Of a DNA stretch of 64,000 nt, positions 1 to 13,224 are shown in pieces (positions within the stretch are counted from its first letter, which is position 1; each line of letters begins with the position of its first letter). The translations under genes and the position numbers were made by a program. Location of the stretch: assembly GCF_902686445.1 (NCBI RefSeq), contig NC_062220.1, positions 114,686,643 through 114,750,642 on the forward strand, read 5' to 3'. Source of the stretch: Sciurus carolinensis (lineage: Eukaryota; Chordata; Mammalia; Rodentia; Sciuridae). The notes beneath the pieces are model-generated. The model searched no databases and was not told the DNA's origin. It saw only the letters and a program-made list of their open reading frames with translations.

Positions 1-853
1 TCTGGGGAACTGCTGGAGCCTGAGAGCAGCCTTGGAGCTGAACAACTGAGGAGGGACTACAGCCTAGGGCAAACCAGAACCCTGGATACAGTGACACAAG
101 CTCCAACTGCTGACCTGCTCGCCACCTAGAGATAGAACTAGATCACAAGGACATTCTTCCTTTCCTTTCCCTTCTTGATAAGAGTAAAGCAGGGCTCAAA
201 TCTTTTGGTCAGGTACTTTACTAAGGGCTATGCATCTTCAGCAACCCCCATGTCCCTGGAGGGCAGAAACCAAAGGCCCACACACGGTAGGCCATGGTGA
301 CTTCCACCACCCATGATGCACTTGCTTATGCAATAAGTCAGGAGATAAGCCTGCAAGTTAACTGAAGGAAGGGGCACTCACAGAGTCAACAGGAAGTTCT
401 GGCCGTTAAGGATCTAGATAACATCAGATCTAGTCTCCTTGTTGTGCAGATGAGGAAACTGAGGCTCAGAGAGGGCAAGACTTTCATCTGAGATTGTCAG
501 TTTCAAAGAATTGCCACATGATTAAATGCATGCCCATTTGATACCTTAGTCCTTTGTTGATAAAAATCTGATTGCAAGGTCTCCAAGATACCCATTCTCT
601 CAACTATAGATACACAAAGGAACATATTGAGAGTTCTTTTAACTGATGTCAGATAACAGCTCTGACAGTTTCAAAGCCTCAATTTCAAATTTCAAACCTC
701 AAACCGGAATTTCAAAAGGGTACAAAACAAATGACCATATTTCCTGGATTCTAAGATACCTCTGATTTTAAGCTATATGATTTAACTGATCATTCGGTAA
801 GACCTTCTCAGGGACAAACAATAAAAACTACCACTGATTTAGATATACATGTG

Positions 854-1031
854 AGCTGGGCACCTGTAATTCCAGAGACTTGAGAGGCTAAGGCAGAGAA
901 TCGTAAGTTTGAGACCAGTCTCAGCAGCTTAGCAATACGCTGTCTCAAAATGAAAAATTTTTTAAAAATGGACTGGTGATATAGCTTAGTGGTAAAATGC
1001 CCTGAGTTCAATCCCCAGTACCAAAACAAAC
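854..1031 (+). repeat. MEN SINE (B1-ID dimer)
   Basis: 7SL-derived left half (GAGGCTAAGGCAGAGAAT, CTGTCTCAAAA) joined to a tRNA-derived ID half (TAGCTTAGTGGTAAAATGCC, TTCAATCCCCAGTACC). Plus orientation, diverged. Confidence 0.8.
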
Positions 1032-1061
1032 ATGTTAAATAAAATATCAAAAGGTTTTTAA

Positions 1062-1289
1062 TTTTTTCTTTCTTTTTTTGGAGCCCCCTACTACGGACTG
1101 AACCCAGTGGCACTTAACTACTGAACCACATCTCCAGCCCTTTTTATTATGTTTTTTAAATTTTGAGACAAGGTCTCCCTAAGTTGTTTAGGGCCTCACT
1201 AAGTTGCTAAGGCTGGCTTTGAGCTTGGGATCCTTCTGTCTCAGTCTCCTAGTCGCTGGGATTACAGGCATGTGCCACCATGCCTGGCA
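1062..1289 (-). repeat. MEN SINE (B1-ID dimer)
   Basis: Reverse-orientation copy: ID half first (GGACTGAACCCAGTGG, CTGAACCACATCTCCAGCCC), then the B1 half ending GGGATTACAGGCATGTGCCA. Confidence 0.85.
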
Positions 1290-1437
1290 ATATTTTAATT
1301 TTTAAAACCTTAAAAATTTGAGGATATATGGTCATTTAAATGGCTTCTTCTACAATGACAGAGGAGTTTAATCTACCTGGGAATGGTGAAAAGGAAGGCA
1401 CTTGAGGTCTGGCTGTATCCAGCACCTGGTACACTCT

Positions 1438-1626
1438 CTTTTTGTGTACGTGTGTGATACTAAGAATTGAGTCCAGGGGCACTTTACCATTGGCTACATG
1501 CCTAGCCCTTTTTATTTTGTTTTTGAGACAGAGTTTAAAAGTTGCCAGACTGGCCTCAAACTTGTGATCCTCCTGCTTCAGCCTTTCTAGTTGCTGGGAT
1601 TATGGCATGTGCCACCACACCCAGCC
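1438..1626 (-). repeat. MEN SINE (B1-ID dimer)
   Basis: Diverged reverse copy with ID-type box remnants, then GACTGGCCTCAAACTTGTGA and GCTGGGATTATGGCATGTGC of the B1 half. Confidence 0.8.
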
Positions 1627-1925
1627 ACTTAGAATACCCTCTAATTGCAAGCGATGTCTCTTTCTGCACAAGATATGCTCCTGAAGAGTTGTAGACTATC
1701 CATTTTTTTAAAAACTGGAGGTTCACATATCCTTTAATCAAATAAGTAAAGATTCTAGAAAGCATCTGATACAACTGCTGTCTGATACAGAAAGACCTTC
1801 TACACAAGCAAGTTTCCTTCCTTCTCTGAGCCTCATCTTCCCTAATGCTTAGACAAGCTGCATTATGAATTGACTCTCAAAGAATGCCAAGAGCAAGGCT
1901 GTGAGACCAACCTAGAGTCAGTTGC

Positions 1926-1948
1926 GGGGGGGGGGGGGGGGGGGGGGG
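1926..1948 (+). repeat. Poly-G tract (G23)
   Basis: An uninterrupted run of 23 G on the plus strand, which is C23 in the TBC1D10A sense strand. Long G homopolymers are rare and can form quadruplexes. The length is prone to sequencing error. Confidence 0.85.
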
Positions 1949-3062
1949 CTGCAAAAAGCTTGATGGTGTAAAGGCCCTGAGGGGGTTTCCTCCTGACAGC
2001 AGAGAGAGGGCATGAGCCGGTTGCTATTGAGAGAGAAGCTGACTTCATATTAAGAAACCAAGTGGTTAAGATGTGTATAACAATAAAACAAAAAATGGCA
2101 AGAAAGAAAGAAAGAAACCAAGAGGTCCATGGAGATGCTTCAGGTCAGGAGCCCACTCACCCTTCAGCAAACCCCTTTCCTGAAGGTGTCCTGAGGAAGT
2201 TTCTGCAACCAAAGAGCTTACTGATAACAACCTCTAGGGCCAAGCCTGTACTAGAATTCTGGCAGGGATGGGGCCTTACTATCTCCTGAAGAAGTCACCC
2301 AATTGTGGAACAGTTTCTTCACTAAAACTTTCTCCCCCATGTTATGGCAAAATCTTCCTGGTATTTTCTACCTACAATCTCAACATTTCCTCCTGAGGGC
2401 ACACAATTCTTAGACTCCTCACATACCAAACACTGTACGTATGCTTATCCCTTGTCATCTGCCCATTCCTTTCTTCTCGCCTCTCCAAGTTTTCTTCTCT
2501 CCTCCAAGTCATAGTACCTCTTCAGGGCCCAATCTACCATTAAAAACTCCAACTACAACATTATAACATCAGCAATAGTAGTTACCATTTGTATACCATT
2601 TACTACTTACTAATTTCTTTCTCAATGCTTTATATACATTTATCACATGCACATTTCATATTAACCCTTAAGGCATGATATCATTTTCCCCATTTCACAG
2701 TAGAATCCAAGACTTAGTAAGGTCAAAGTGCCTTGCTAAAGACCATGTAGCTATAAAGGGCAGATCTGGGACCAAACCCAGACCTCTCTGACTCCACAGC
2801 CTGTTTTTGACCCTTGTTATGCTTTTCCACCCACACAAGCCAAACCCTCAGCCCCCACACAGTCGGCATGCCTGCCAGTCCAGATGTCATTAACCGCCCT
2901 CCAATCTGGAGACCTTTATCCTGGCTTAGATCACCATCTCTCACACTTTTTAAATTGAAATACATTCCATTCTGAATGTATACACACATATATATTTCAT
3001 GAAACAAGTTGCCCTTACATGTACCAATGCACACTGATATTTTCAGTTCAATTTTATATTAT

Positions 3063-3310
3063 TGTATCATGCTAAGTGAAATAAGCCAATCCCAAAAAGC
3101 CAAAGGCTGAATGTTTCTCTGATAAGCAAATGCTGATCCATAGTTGGGGGTGGTTAGGGAAGAATGAAGAAACTTTGGATTATACAGAGGGGAGTGAGGG
3201 GAGGGGTGGAGGGGGTGGGGATGGGAAGGATAGTGGATTGAGATGGACATTATTACCCTATATACATGTATGAAAAAAATTTTTAATAAAATAATTAAAA
3301 TTTTAAAAAT
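3063..3310 (+). repeat. L1 3' end (squirrel type)
   Basis: Contains TCATGCTAAGTGAAATAAGC, the G-rich tract GGGGAGGGGTGGAGGGGGTG, TTACCCTATATACATGTATG and an A/T-rich tail. The same layout recurs at 19510-19855 and, reversed, at 10590-10800. No ORF2 is present, so this is a 5'-truncated copy. Confidence 0.7.
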
Positions 3311-4408
3311 TTATATTATTCTATTCTACTTTTACCTCTTTTTTTCTTCTTTTTTTAAAATGCTAATCATGATTCCATAAAATTAACTTCAGCTCCAGTT
3401 CATGAATGAATTAAAACATGAAGTCTGAAATGAACACTTCATTATAACTTGCTCATTCCTCAGCATTGCCTCTCCCCAACTGGGTGTTGAACTTTTTCAA
3501 TAACTCCCACAATACACCTCACAGGTGTTCAACAGGTGCCTGCCTGGTTTTTCTCCATGCGATCATTACTTCCACCTGCACTGCATTCAGGACTACAAAT
3601 CATTTGAGCGTATAACAATTTTATTTATCCTTTTAATGCCAAGTGAAGAGGAATCCTCACAGATCATTTCCATATGGCCAATGAGAGACTTCACCCAATC
3701 AGTGAGGTTGTATGACTTGGGCAAAGTCACAAAGCTAGTAGTTGTTCTTTTACGAACAACATCTTCTCCTCTGCCACAGTGACTTGTGTGCTGCCTCTGA
3801 CTCCCTGGGAAGGCTGTGTGGAAATTAGGCCCTTCTCCAGATGCTGCTGTGTGACTGGATCTGGAGACAGTCCTGATCCTTGAGACCGTCTAACCCCTTC
3901 CTTCGGTTCTGACTGCCCCAGTGAGTGGCTTGTCCATGTCTAGAAATGCTCAGTGAGGCCAATATGCAAGCCCAACCTCAGTTAGAGATGGTAAGCCTGG
4001 GCATCTGCCATTTGTCAGTAGTCCCATCTTCTGAGGAGAAAAGGCTCAGAGAAGACAAAGGTGGCATCCGATCACAGATCCCATCAGGCTCCCCGACTGA
4101 GCCAGTCTTAGCCATGCTGTGCCATACAGTGGCCCAAGGTGGCAGTAACACTTCACAGACCTTATTCTCCGCAGGCTTCCAAGTCCCTAGCCTTCTTCCC
4201 AAACCCAGAGGCTGGAGGCTCCCAAAAGCCCAGAGGAACAAAACGCATTCCCAAGACTGGGGCTTTCTCTTCCTTTGTATATTTTTTCTCAACCCTCTTG
4301 GCTCAGCAGACTCAGTAGAGGTGATACCTATGCCTAGGACCTCTGTATCCTAGGATGGAAGGTAAACCCAAGAAAACAGTCTAAACCCCTTCTCCAAACC
4401 TCACTCCC

Positions 4409-4637
4409 AGCTGGGCATGGTAGCATACAACTATAATTCCAGCAACTCAGGAGGCTGAGGCAGGAGGATGGGAGGATCGAAAGTTTGAGGTCAGCCTCAG
4501 CATCTTAGTGAGGCCCTAACAACTTAGTTAGACCCTGTCTCAAAATAAAAAAAATAAAAAAGAGCTGGGGATGTGACTCTGTGGTAAAACATCCCTGGGT
4601 ACAATCCTCAGTACTTAAAAAAAAAAAAAAAAAAAAC
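4409..4637 (+). repeat. MEN SINE (B1-ID dimer)
   Basis: Clear dimer: GCTGGGCATGGTAGCATACA, GAGGCTGAGGCAGGAGGAT, CCCTGTCTCAAAAT, then the ID half GAGCTGGGGATGTGACTCTG and a poly-A tail. Confidence 0.9.
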
Positions 4638-5160
4638 AAAACGAAAACCTCACTCCCTGAGCCTGCTCCTATGAAGAGAAGCACAGTCCAAGCAGAAACC
4701 CCGGGGTCACAGACCACAGTTGATCTTCTCATCTCACTCATCAAGAAGACAAAGTGGGACATGAGAGAGAGTAAACAGAGTAGGGACCTTGAAGTCAATT
4801 GACAGAGGTACCTATTCCAGTTCCTTCATCTACTAACTGCGAGACCACAAACACTTGATCTCCTAAGCCTCAACTTCTTCATCTTTAATGAGACCATAAT
4901 GCACACCACATATTCAAAAACTTCAGTGAGAAATAAATGTATCAATGGTCTAGTCTGCTGGGCGGACAGTAAGTGGTAGCTATTAGGCAACTGATGCAGT
5001 TTAGTTAGAACTTTCACATCCCTTTTCTAATCTAATTGGTTCCCAGACACAGCTCTTGGAGGTAGGCAGGGCAGGGTTATCCCCATTTTACCTAGGAAGC
5101 AATTGAGGCTCCAAGAGATTGTGTAATTTACTCAATGACACACAAACTGTAATTCCTGGC

Positions 5161-5330
5161 TTCTCATCTCAGCTCTGCCACTTTATAGCTGTGAGAAATG
5201 GGGAAGGGTTTCTCCATATTTGGGCTTTCAGTTCCTCATCTGTAACACATGGGCCATGCCATCTCCTCAGAGAGCAGTGGTAAAGATGACATGAGGCAAT
5301 AAGAGCTGACAAATTTGAGCACTGGCCATG
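5161..5330 (+). repeat. MIR relic
   Basis: MIR core signature CAGCTCTGCCACTTTATAGC and CAGTTCCTCATCTGTAA. Old and diverged. Confidence 0.6.
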
Positions 5331-6552
5331 TACTAACTCTGCCAAGCACCACATGGGTATACAATTTGCCAAGGAAGTATCTTTTGTTATCTCCAGTCAA
5401 TAGACAAGAACACTAACATGCAGCATGGCTGAGTAATCTCTCATGGTTACACAGTCTGGAAGTGGAGGCTGCCACCTGAGCATTAACCTATCCAATAGAC
5501 ACAAAGTTTCCCGCACATAACAGAGCTTCCCTTTTCTTCTCCACCCTCTGAACTAAGAAGGGCAGAGAAAACTTTCACATTTGGGTTTCCAGGACGAGGA
5601 AGAGACCACCAAAGGAAGTCCCACCAAAGTATGAGAAATGGATGTGCAGAGACAACCAATCACAGATCCAGAAGCAATGAAGGTAAAGGAATATTCTCTT
5701 CCACACCCAGAACTGGAAAGAGAAGCAAGGATAAACAAAAAGGCTGATATACTTTGCACACTGGACAACAGCCTCCAGAGTTCATTACCCCAAGAGGTGG
5801 GTGGTAACAACTGAAAGTATAAATAGCTTTTACCCCAGTTCCAAAAGATGTGATGATGGAAAACTTGATTGCAGGAGAGGGTAGGCTGGTGGTGTGTGAA
5901 TTGTTGACAGTCAGGCCTGTGAGATCACCCAGTAAGTCTATTCCTTCCCCAGAAAGTTGGGTCGGGGGGCAGGGACTAGGGCCCAGAGGGTAAGTGACTT
6001 GCTCAAGACCACACTGTGAGTAGTGTAGAAAGGATAATGATCTGTAGCTGCCTGGTCACCTGCCTTGGATCTGGCTGGTCATGGCCAGGCTCTTGTCTGG
6101 GTAAGAGTCTGACCTGCTTTGCTTTCCTTGCCTCTAGTGCAGAGGAGGCTAGGCCTGCCTCTCTTTCCCATGAGGCATTCCCTGGCTCTGCTCCTTCCGG
6201 TCCTGGGTCAGTGCACAATGGTAAACAGGTTTTTCTCCACCCTTCACTGGCCTTGGTGCCCTGGGCCTCTGCCCAGCTCTCCACTCTGCTCAGCTCCACC
6301 CTACTCCATGTGAGATGAAAAAAAAAAAAAAGAAAGAAAGAAATGGTTCCTTTAGTCATCAGCTTTGCTGGCCCCAAAAAGCCAGGAATCCCTCCTCCTC
6401 TGCCTTGCTCAGATAGGGAAGGGCACAGACCACCACAGAAACCCCAGAGCAGCCTTCATTGACAACTGCAGAGAGCTTTGGAGACAGTTCAACAGAAAAC
6501 ATCCCTTCCCCAAACCCCAACCTCTGCCGGCAGAGTGGTGCTTAAAATTCCC

Positions 6553-6745
6553 TGCTGGTACTGCGTGTGTGCCTGTAATCCCAGTGACTAAAGAGGCTAA
6601 GGCAGGAGGACCACAAATTTGAGGTCAATCTGGACAATTTAGCAAGACCCTGTCTCAAAAATAAAATTAAAAGAGCTAGGGTTATAGCTCAGTGATAAAG
6701 TACCCCTGAATTCAATCACCAGTAATAAATGAATACATAAATATA
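6553..6745 (+). repeat. MEN SINE (B1-ID dimer)
   Basis: GTGCCTGTAATCCCAGTGAC, AAGGCAGGAGGACCACAAAT, CTGTCTCAAAAATAAAA, then ID half TATAGCTCAGTGATAAAGTA and TTCAATCACCAGTA. The tail is (AAAT)n. Confidence 0.85.
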
Positions 6746-7301
6746 TAAATAAATAAAATTCCTTGCCAGTGACTGGGTCCTTGGATCACAATTTCATTGC
6801 AGGCACCCAGGGGTCATCCTGACTCACATATGAACCCTTCACCCACCCTTACCAAATTGCTAGATCTTATTGACAGATCTTATCAAATTAGTCTTGACTC
6901 ACTGCATTAAGCCCATCCTCTGCCTAAACCCCTTCAAGGCTGCCTACCGTCCTCCTTCACCAAGAAAAGCCTCAGGCTCATGCTCTCTGACCTTCCTGCT
7001 TCACCTGCACATCACTTCTTTCACCTCTAGCTGTAGCTCTAAGCGGCCCTGCCCCCAGCTTCTTAATTTGGTTTGGTTCCTCTCATCCTAGTAGACCTCA
7101 TTCAGACCTGCCTCTCATCTCTATCATGCCTCTCCTAACCTTGCATTCCATACACATCTCTTTAGAGCTTTGCTTCTAGGCCTTAAATCTATAAAAGATG
7201 AATAAAATGCAGTCCCTGCCCTTGAGGAGGTCAATCTGGCAAAGGAGATAGATGGTAAATAACTAGCCTGCACAGAAGTGCTAGCACAGAAGTTAGTGAA
7301 A

Positions 7302-7545
7302 GGCCAGGCATAGTTGCACACACCTATAATCCCAGTGGTTCAGGAGCTAAGGCAGGAAGATCATAAGTTCAAAGCCAACCTCAGCAACTTAGAGGGGTCC
7401 TAAGGACTTAGTGAGACCTTGTCTCAAAATTTTTAAAATGGCTGAGGATGTGGCTCAGTGGTTAAGTACCCCTGGGTTCAATCCTTGGTACCAAAAATAA
7501 AAAACAAAAAAAAAAAAAAAAAAAAAAAAAAAGAAAAAGAAAAAG
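7302..7545 (+). repeat. MEN SINE (B1-ID dimer) with long poly-A
   Basis: GGCCAGGCATAGTTGCACAC start, full dimer, ID half GGATGTGGCTCAGTGGTTAA, and a poly-A tail of about 25 nt, which suggests a fairly young copy. Confidence 0.9.
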
Positions 7546-7586
7546 CAGGTAAAAGGTGCTAAAAGCCTGCAAGAAAGGAAGTCCCA

Positions 7587-7732
7587 GGCTGGGGTTGTAG
7601 CTCAGAGGTAGAGCACTTATCTAGCATGTATGAGGCACTGGTGTTCAATTCCTAGTACCACACAAAAATGAATAAATAAAATAAGGTCTTGTGTCCATCT
7701 ACAACTAAAAAATTTTTAAAAAAAGAAAAGAA
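7587..7732 (+). repeat. ID SINE (tRNA-derived)
   Basis: GGCTGGGGTTGTAGCTCAGA, GTAGAGCACTTATCTAGCAT, then an AATAAATAAAATAAGGTC tail typical of squirrel ID elements. Confidence 0.85.
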
Positions 7733-8344
7733 GTCCCCAAGATGAGGGTAGGAGTGTTTAGGCAACGCTTTAATGGGGAATCGGCTTTTAATTGGGATTT
7801 AAAGGGTGACAGGAAGTGACCAGGCCAAGAAAGGGAAAAGGACACACCAGGCAATAGCCCAGTACACGCAAGTACAAGTTAATAGAAAAGGGCATGGCCT
7901 GTTTGGGGAATGTGGACAGTCCAGTGAAGCAAGCACAGCTTCCCTACCCAACTGTCTGCTCTGCTGAGGCAGCATTCTGTGAGGAGGTGCCTTCCTGGAA
8001 GGCAGGAATCCTGGAGGGCAGCGGCTATGTCAGTCTCATTTTTTGCAGTGTGTCTCAGGTCAAGAACAGTGTCTGATAACTAGCTGGTGCTCAATAAATG
8101 TGTGTTGACCAATTTGTCAGCTCTGTGAGTTCAGGCCCTACTCATTTCAGGATTCTAAGCAGTGAACTCAACCTGAAGACCAGTTGTGTCAAGCACAGCA
8201 AGAGCCTGATGCACAGCACTCCCCTCTGGCATGATGCCAAGTCTGGATCTTCCTTAAAGGTCAGCACAGAGCTGAGCACACATCTGCTTGATGATGGCCT
8301 TTTACAACATTACAAATCTAATAGTCAATTAACTTAACTGAAGG

Positions 8345-8500
8345 TCTGTTATAACACTTACCAGGCACTTGCTATGCACCAGACACTGCTCAGCACTTAA
8401 TTTACATTATTTCATTTAATCCTGGCAACAGGTCCATGGGATAGGTTCTCTAATTATCAAACCCCCTTTCACAGATGGGAAAACTCAGGCTTACAACTAC
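8345..8500 (+). repeat. MIR/L2-class ancient repeat
   Basis: CACTTGCTATGCACCAGACA, TTCATTTAATCCTGGCAACA and CACAGATGGGAAAACT match the mammalian-wide repeat consensus. Confidence 0.6.
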
Positions 8501-10267
8501 ATAGGAGAGAATTAAATGAGGTGAGGTAGTTGAAAGCCTGATCTACCATACAGGGTTCCTCTGTGAAATGGCATTACCAGGACAATGCTAAAAGTCAGAG
8601 GGAGCTACTCAGAGGCAGGAAAGAAGCCCAGCATGAAGGTCTACAAGGCATGCAGAAAGAGGGTGGTGGTAATTATGAAGCAAACTTGGACTCTTTCCCA
8701 GGTGACTACCACAACCCAGGAGGGCAGGTTCCAGGTAGTCCTTTGGTTATATGCTGGGGTTGAAGCTTTTAGGAGGCCCACCTCTATCTCACTTCTGCTT
8801 TCTCTTCACAGGTCAAGGAGAAGGAAGAACAGGCCCTCAGAGTCAGGGTTGCCCTGCTCTAAATGTCTCAATGAGGAACTGCTAGGGGGATTCCCAACCT
8901 GCCCTGGCAAGCCAGAAAGCTCCTGACTACAAGCTGAGTCTCAACCCCAAGAATGGGTGGGCAGAGCACGTGAGGGAAGCCAAATCTTCACTCCCATGCT
9001 ACCTTGCTTCCTCACAAATATACTAAAGGCCTGAAGTGTATGGGGTAATACAAGTGTGAAAGCCACCATGTACCACAGACACAGAGTCCTTACACTATGG
9101 CAGACTATGTGGTGGGTGCTTTTTCAACACCATGTCCCTTAATCCTCATAATGCCCCCCCATCCTCTGCCAATGCCACCAGTGGTCCATTTACCTACTCA
9201 GAACAGTCACATGCCTAAGAAGAGCCAGAACTAGGAAGAGCAGCTGAATCTGCTGGTGTCTTGAACCTGGGCTCTCTCAGGCCAATTTAGGTTGTCCTTT
9301 CTTATGAAGTGAAGACAGAGAGGGTAGTGAAAGAAGTAGCATCCCTCGAAAGTAGCCGGCCAGGAAGGATCACTTTGGACCAGAGTGCACCAAGGAAGAA
9401 CAAGAGTTCCCCACACTTCTACTCCCACACCAGGTGCCCATAACCCAGTTGTCCTTGCCTCATCTTGGTATATATGTGAGGGGCTGTATGAACAGACCTG
9501 GGCCAGGAGTTGTGCCATCTCTCATAACAACTCAGCCACAGAAACAACCTAAGAAGACTGTTAAGAGAAGTATATAAGCTTGGGGCTGGTCTGAGGTCTC
9601 AAGGCTCAGGGAAGGGGAGGAAGGGCCTTCAGCTTGGTGAGAAAGGAAATTGGAAAGAAAGAGTCCAAGATTCCAGGTCCATTTCATTACTTGTTCTGCC
9701 TTGGTTTCCTTGTCTGTAAACAAGGCAAAACAAAATAAAACCAAAAAAACACCTTAGTCTACCAATTCCCGATTGCTCCTATAAGGGTTATTACAAGGTA
9801 ATGGGAATGAAAGTACATTGTGGACTAAAGAGCCAGGCAAATCAAAGCATCCTTCAATCTGATTTCACCCCCAAAGATGTGAGGGCCACTGATCAGGTAC
9901 AGAAAAGAGGGGTCCACTCACAGGGGAACACAGTGTGCTGGAAGCACTGGCTTCTATAGGATGAGCCATGTTGACCCCTTGCAGTAGAGAAACTACCACA
10001 TAAACAACCTCTCAAAGCACTTTTCATATACTCCAAGGTCAGTCTCAGAATGTTCAACATCATTCCACTAGAATAGTCTTATTTTATTTTATGAAGGAAC
10101 ACAATTTGATGAATTTTGATGAATAAATTCACCCACGTTACTAGTACACCCATCAGATACAAAATGAAGGTACAAGCTTGTCCCATGGAGCAAATCCAGC
10201 CCACAGCTAATTCTAGTATTGTTCATGAGCTGGCTTACAAAAATTTTTTTTTAAAAATTCAAATCTC

Positions 10268-10434
10268 AAGCTATGAAAAGTGTCACACACCTGTAATCTC
10301 AGCAACTTAGGAGGCTGAGACAGGAAGATCATTAAGTTCAAGGTCAGACTCAGCAACTCAGTAAGAGTTAAGGTAAAAGAAAAAGGACTGGGGTTGCAGA
10401 TCAGAGGTGGATCTGGGTTTAACCCCCCAGTATT
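10268..10434 (+). repeat. MEN SINE (B1-ID dimer)
   Basis: CACACCTGTAATCTCAGCAA, GAGGCTGAGACAGGAAGATC, then ID half GACTGGGGTTGCAGATCAGA. It runs into the AAT microsatellite. Confidence 0.8.
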
Positions 10435-10443
10435 ATAATAATG

Positions 10444-10476
<33 letters not shown>
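10435..10476 (+). repeat. (AAT)n microsatellite
   Basis: About 14 ATA/AAT units with one interruption (ATGATA). It grew from the 3' tail of the MEN SINE just before it. Confidence 0.85.
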
Positions 10477-10589
10477 TCCATGTCTGCTTTTCCTAGAGGG
10501 AAAAAAATTGATAGATGCATTAGAGAACCTATGATTCATAAAACTTAGAATACTTGCTATCTGATTCTTTTGTTTTGTTTTGTTTTTTT

Positions 10590-10800
10590 CATCTTTTTTA
10601 TTTATTTATTTTGATTTACTGCACACAAATGGGGTACCACTGTTGTTTCTCTGGTACTACACAAAGTAGAGTCGCACCATTTTTGTACATGTACATAGGG
10701 TAATGATGTTTGTCTCATTCTGTTATTTTTTCTTCCCCCCACCCTCTCCCCATTCCTCTTTTTCCTCTATACAATCCATCCTTCCTCCATTGAAGAGTCT
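10590..10800 (-). repeat. L1 3' end (squirrel type), reversed
   Basis: Reverse complement of the L1 3' end seen at 19510-19855: TTTGTACATGTACATAGGGT, and the pyrimidine-rich complement of the G-rich tract at 10735-10770. Confidence 0.65.
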
Positions 10801-12264
10801 TATTTTATATGAGGGGGAAACTGAAGTTTAAAAAGACTGAACAAACTTCTCAATGTCACAGCTAGTTAGGAGGCCAGCAAGGCCCAAGACTTAGATCTTC
10901 GGATCCCTGCACAGCAGTCTTTGTTTACACTATGTTCCTAACCCAGTTAATGTATCTGATCCTCACAGTCCTCTGTACACAACCACACCTGTAATTACTG
11001 GTTTCATGTCTGAATTCCCTGTTAGGCTGTAACTCCTGTGAGGGCAGGACAAGTGTCTACCCTGAGCCTGGCACAGGACTGCACACAAAGTGAGGGCTAG
11101 TGGTTGGATGAGAGGATGAGCATAAGTCACAAACCACAAAGGTCAGTGGGGAAGCTGGTACTGGAAGCCTGTGCCTGGTTCAGAGAGTTTCCCCACACAT
11201 CAACCTGAATCCACATTTTTAGATAGAATCTCTCATCTCTAAGAGTCACTTGTGGTACCCCTAAGTGTTGAAGAGTTTGCCTTCTCAAAGGTGTGGGACT
11301 TGTTTCCATTTGTCTCAGTGAAAGCACCAGCTCCAAGAACCAAATAAAGATACCAGGTGAGGTCAAGCCAAGCATCAGCTATTATCAGACTCCCATTGAC
11401 CAGTTTATGCTATGTCCAAAGGCCCAAACCTACCCTTTCCAACTGTCACAACATTCTAAGGTTGTTTTCCCAGTTCTTGGGCCTCATTCTTCTCTCCTAG
11501 GAAAGTGCTAGGAAAGGAGCCTAGCACTCCTTGCAGTTTTCCTTGCCATCCCATATGCTTACCAGGCAGAAACCACAGAGCTCAGTACTCACCCCATTCC
11601 CTCCCCATCCAGGTCTGCCAGCCTGCTCTCCTGCTTAAAGGGAGACAGAGTCCCTTAATGTGTCCTGGGCATGCCATCCAGGTCAGGTATCTTTGGGGAG
11701 CCCAGAGTTATGGCAAGACGAAGTCAGCAGTAGCCCACTGCCCACTGCAGAGGAAGGTGCAGCTGGTCTTGCCTCCCTGTAGCCAGAAGGATGGGATATG
11801 TGGAAGGACTTCCCACCTCCCCAGTCGATGCAGCCAGTTCTAGACCAAGTTCTAATGTTTTGTCAGCCCTGTCTCCTCATGGCTCCAGACATCTCCCAGG
11901 TGTCACTGGAGCTCTTGGCCTATCGTGGATTCTCTCAACAGGTCTTACTACTTGCCATCTTCCACACTAGATCTAGACTAACCTTTCTGAAACACAAGAG
12001 GCCTCAGTCTGACATTCAAGACTAGCCTTGTCAGTTCATCTCCTTTCCTAGCCCACCCTTACTTCTATTCTCCTGCCTGTCTTGCTTATCAGCACCTCTG
12101 TTCTTGGTGTATATACAATTCCCAAACTGTTGACTTTTAAGGGAAACATTGCACATGGGTCCGTTCCCACCCAAATGGACTGCCCTGGCTAGTCCCTTCT
12201 GAGTCCTACATCAAATGCCAATTCTTTCTAGGCTTCTGTGTGTGGAGCAGGCTGCTTACACACA

Positions 12265-12396
12265 CAATAGGCCAGTAAGAGGGGCAGTGCCATGTAGCTG
12301 GAGAAGTATCAGACTGAGAGTCAAACACCTGAGATCTCTCTCTGGTCTGTCTCCACTATGAACTAATGGAAGGGTTCTCCCAGTTTCAGATTCCTC
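12265..12396 (+). repeat. Local direct duplication, copy A
   Basis: 132-bp block found again at 13093-13224 in the same orientation, with one mismatch (A/G in CCACTRTGAAC). The flanks differ. The block itself resembles a decayed MIR. Confidence 0.85.
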
Positions 12397-13092
12397 CTAT
12401 ATACTCCCAGAGCAACCGCATACCTCAATTACAGTCTTTATCACTCAACATTGTGAAGATTTGTTTGTGGTTCTGTTTTCTAACCAATCTGTGAACTCCT
12501 TGAGGGCAACAAGACAGATATTTTGTTCACTTCTGTATTCCCTGTTCTAGTCACGGGGTCTGGCAGAATAGGTGCTCAAAAAATGTTTGGTAAGTAAGCT
12601 TACTGCTGAAATGTCTAAGCCAGCAAAAGTAAACCTTGGCTTGCTTTCCCAGGCTGTTGTGTCTATTGCCTACTTCCCTACCTGAAGAGAAGCAAAGAGC
12701 TAAGTGGCGACAGCCTCTGAGGAGCTCGACAGGACATAGAATGAAATGGGTTGGAGTGGGGGTAAGAAAGAGGGGGAAGGGGAAGATAAGACAGAAAGCT
12801 GAAGTTGGCAGCTACCCCCAAATCCTGGATAGGATACTTCTAAAGCAGGTTTAAGTATCAGGAGTGTTGGTTTGCCAGTAGGACAGCCAGGACAGTTTTC
12901 TCCCTGCCAAGGAAGGTCCCTTGACCCAGAATAGTAGCTGATTTGCCATGGGCAGATTAGTCGGCTAAAGGTGACCTCCTCTCCATCAGTGTGCTGCCAG
13001 GAGCATAAAGAAAGTGATCAACTAGGACATGACAGCAGAAGAATGGTGGAGGGTCCTGGTCTGGTGGGCAATGCATCCTGGGCCTGGAGGTT

Positions 13093-13224
13093 CAATAGGC
13101 CAGTAAGAGGGGCAGTGCCATGTAGCTGGAGAAGTATCAGACTGAGAGTCAAACACCTGAGATCTCTCTCTGGTCTGTCTCCACTGTGAACTAATGGAAG
13201 GGTTCTCCCAGTTTCAGATTCCTC
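13093..13224 (+). repeat. Local direct duplication, copy B
   Basis: Second copy of the 132-bp block at 12265-12396, about 830 bp away and 131/132 identical. It is either a recent duplication or an assembly artefact. Confidence 0.85.
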
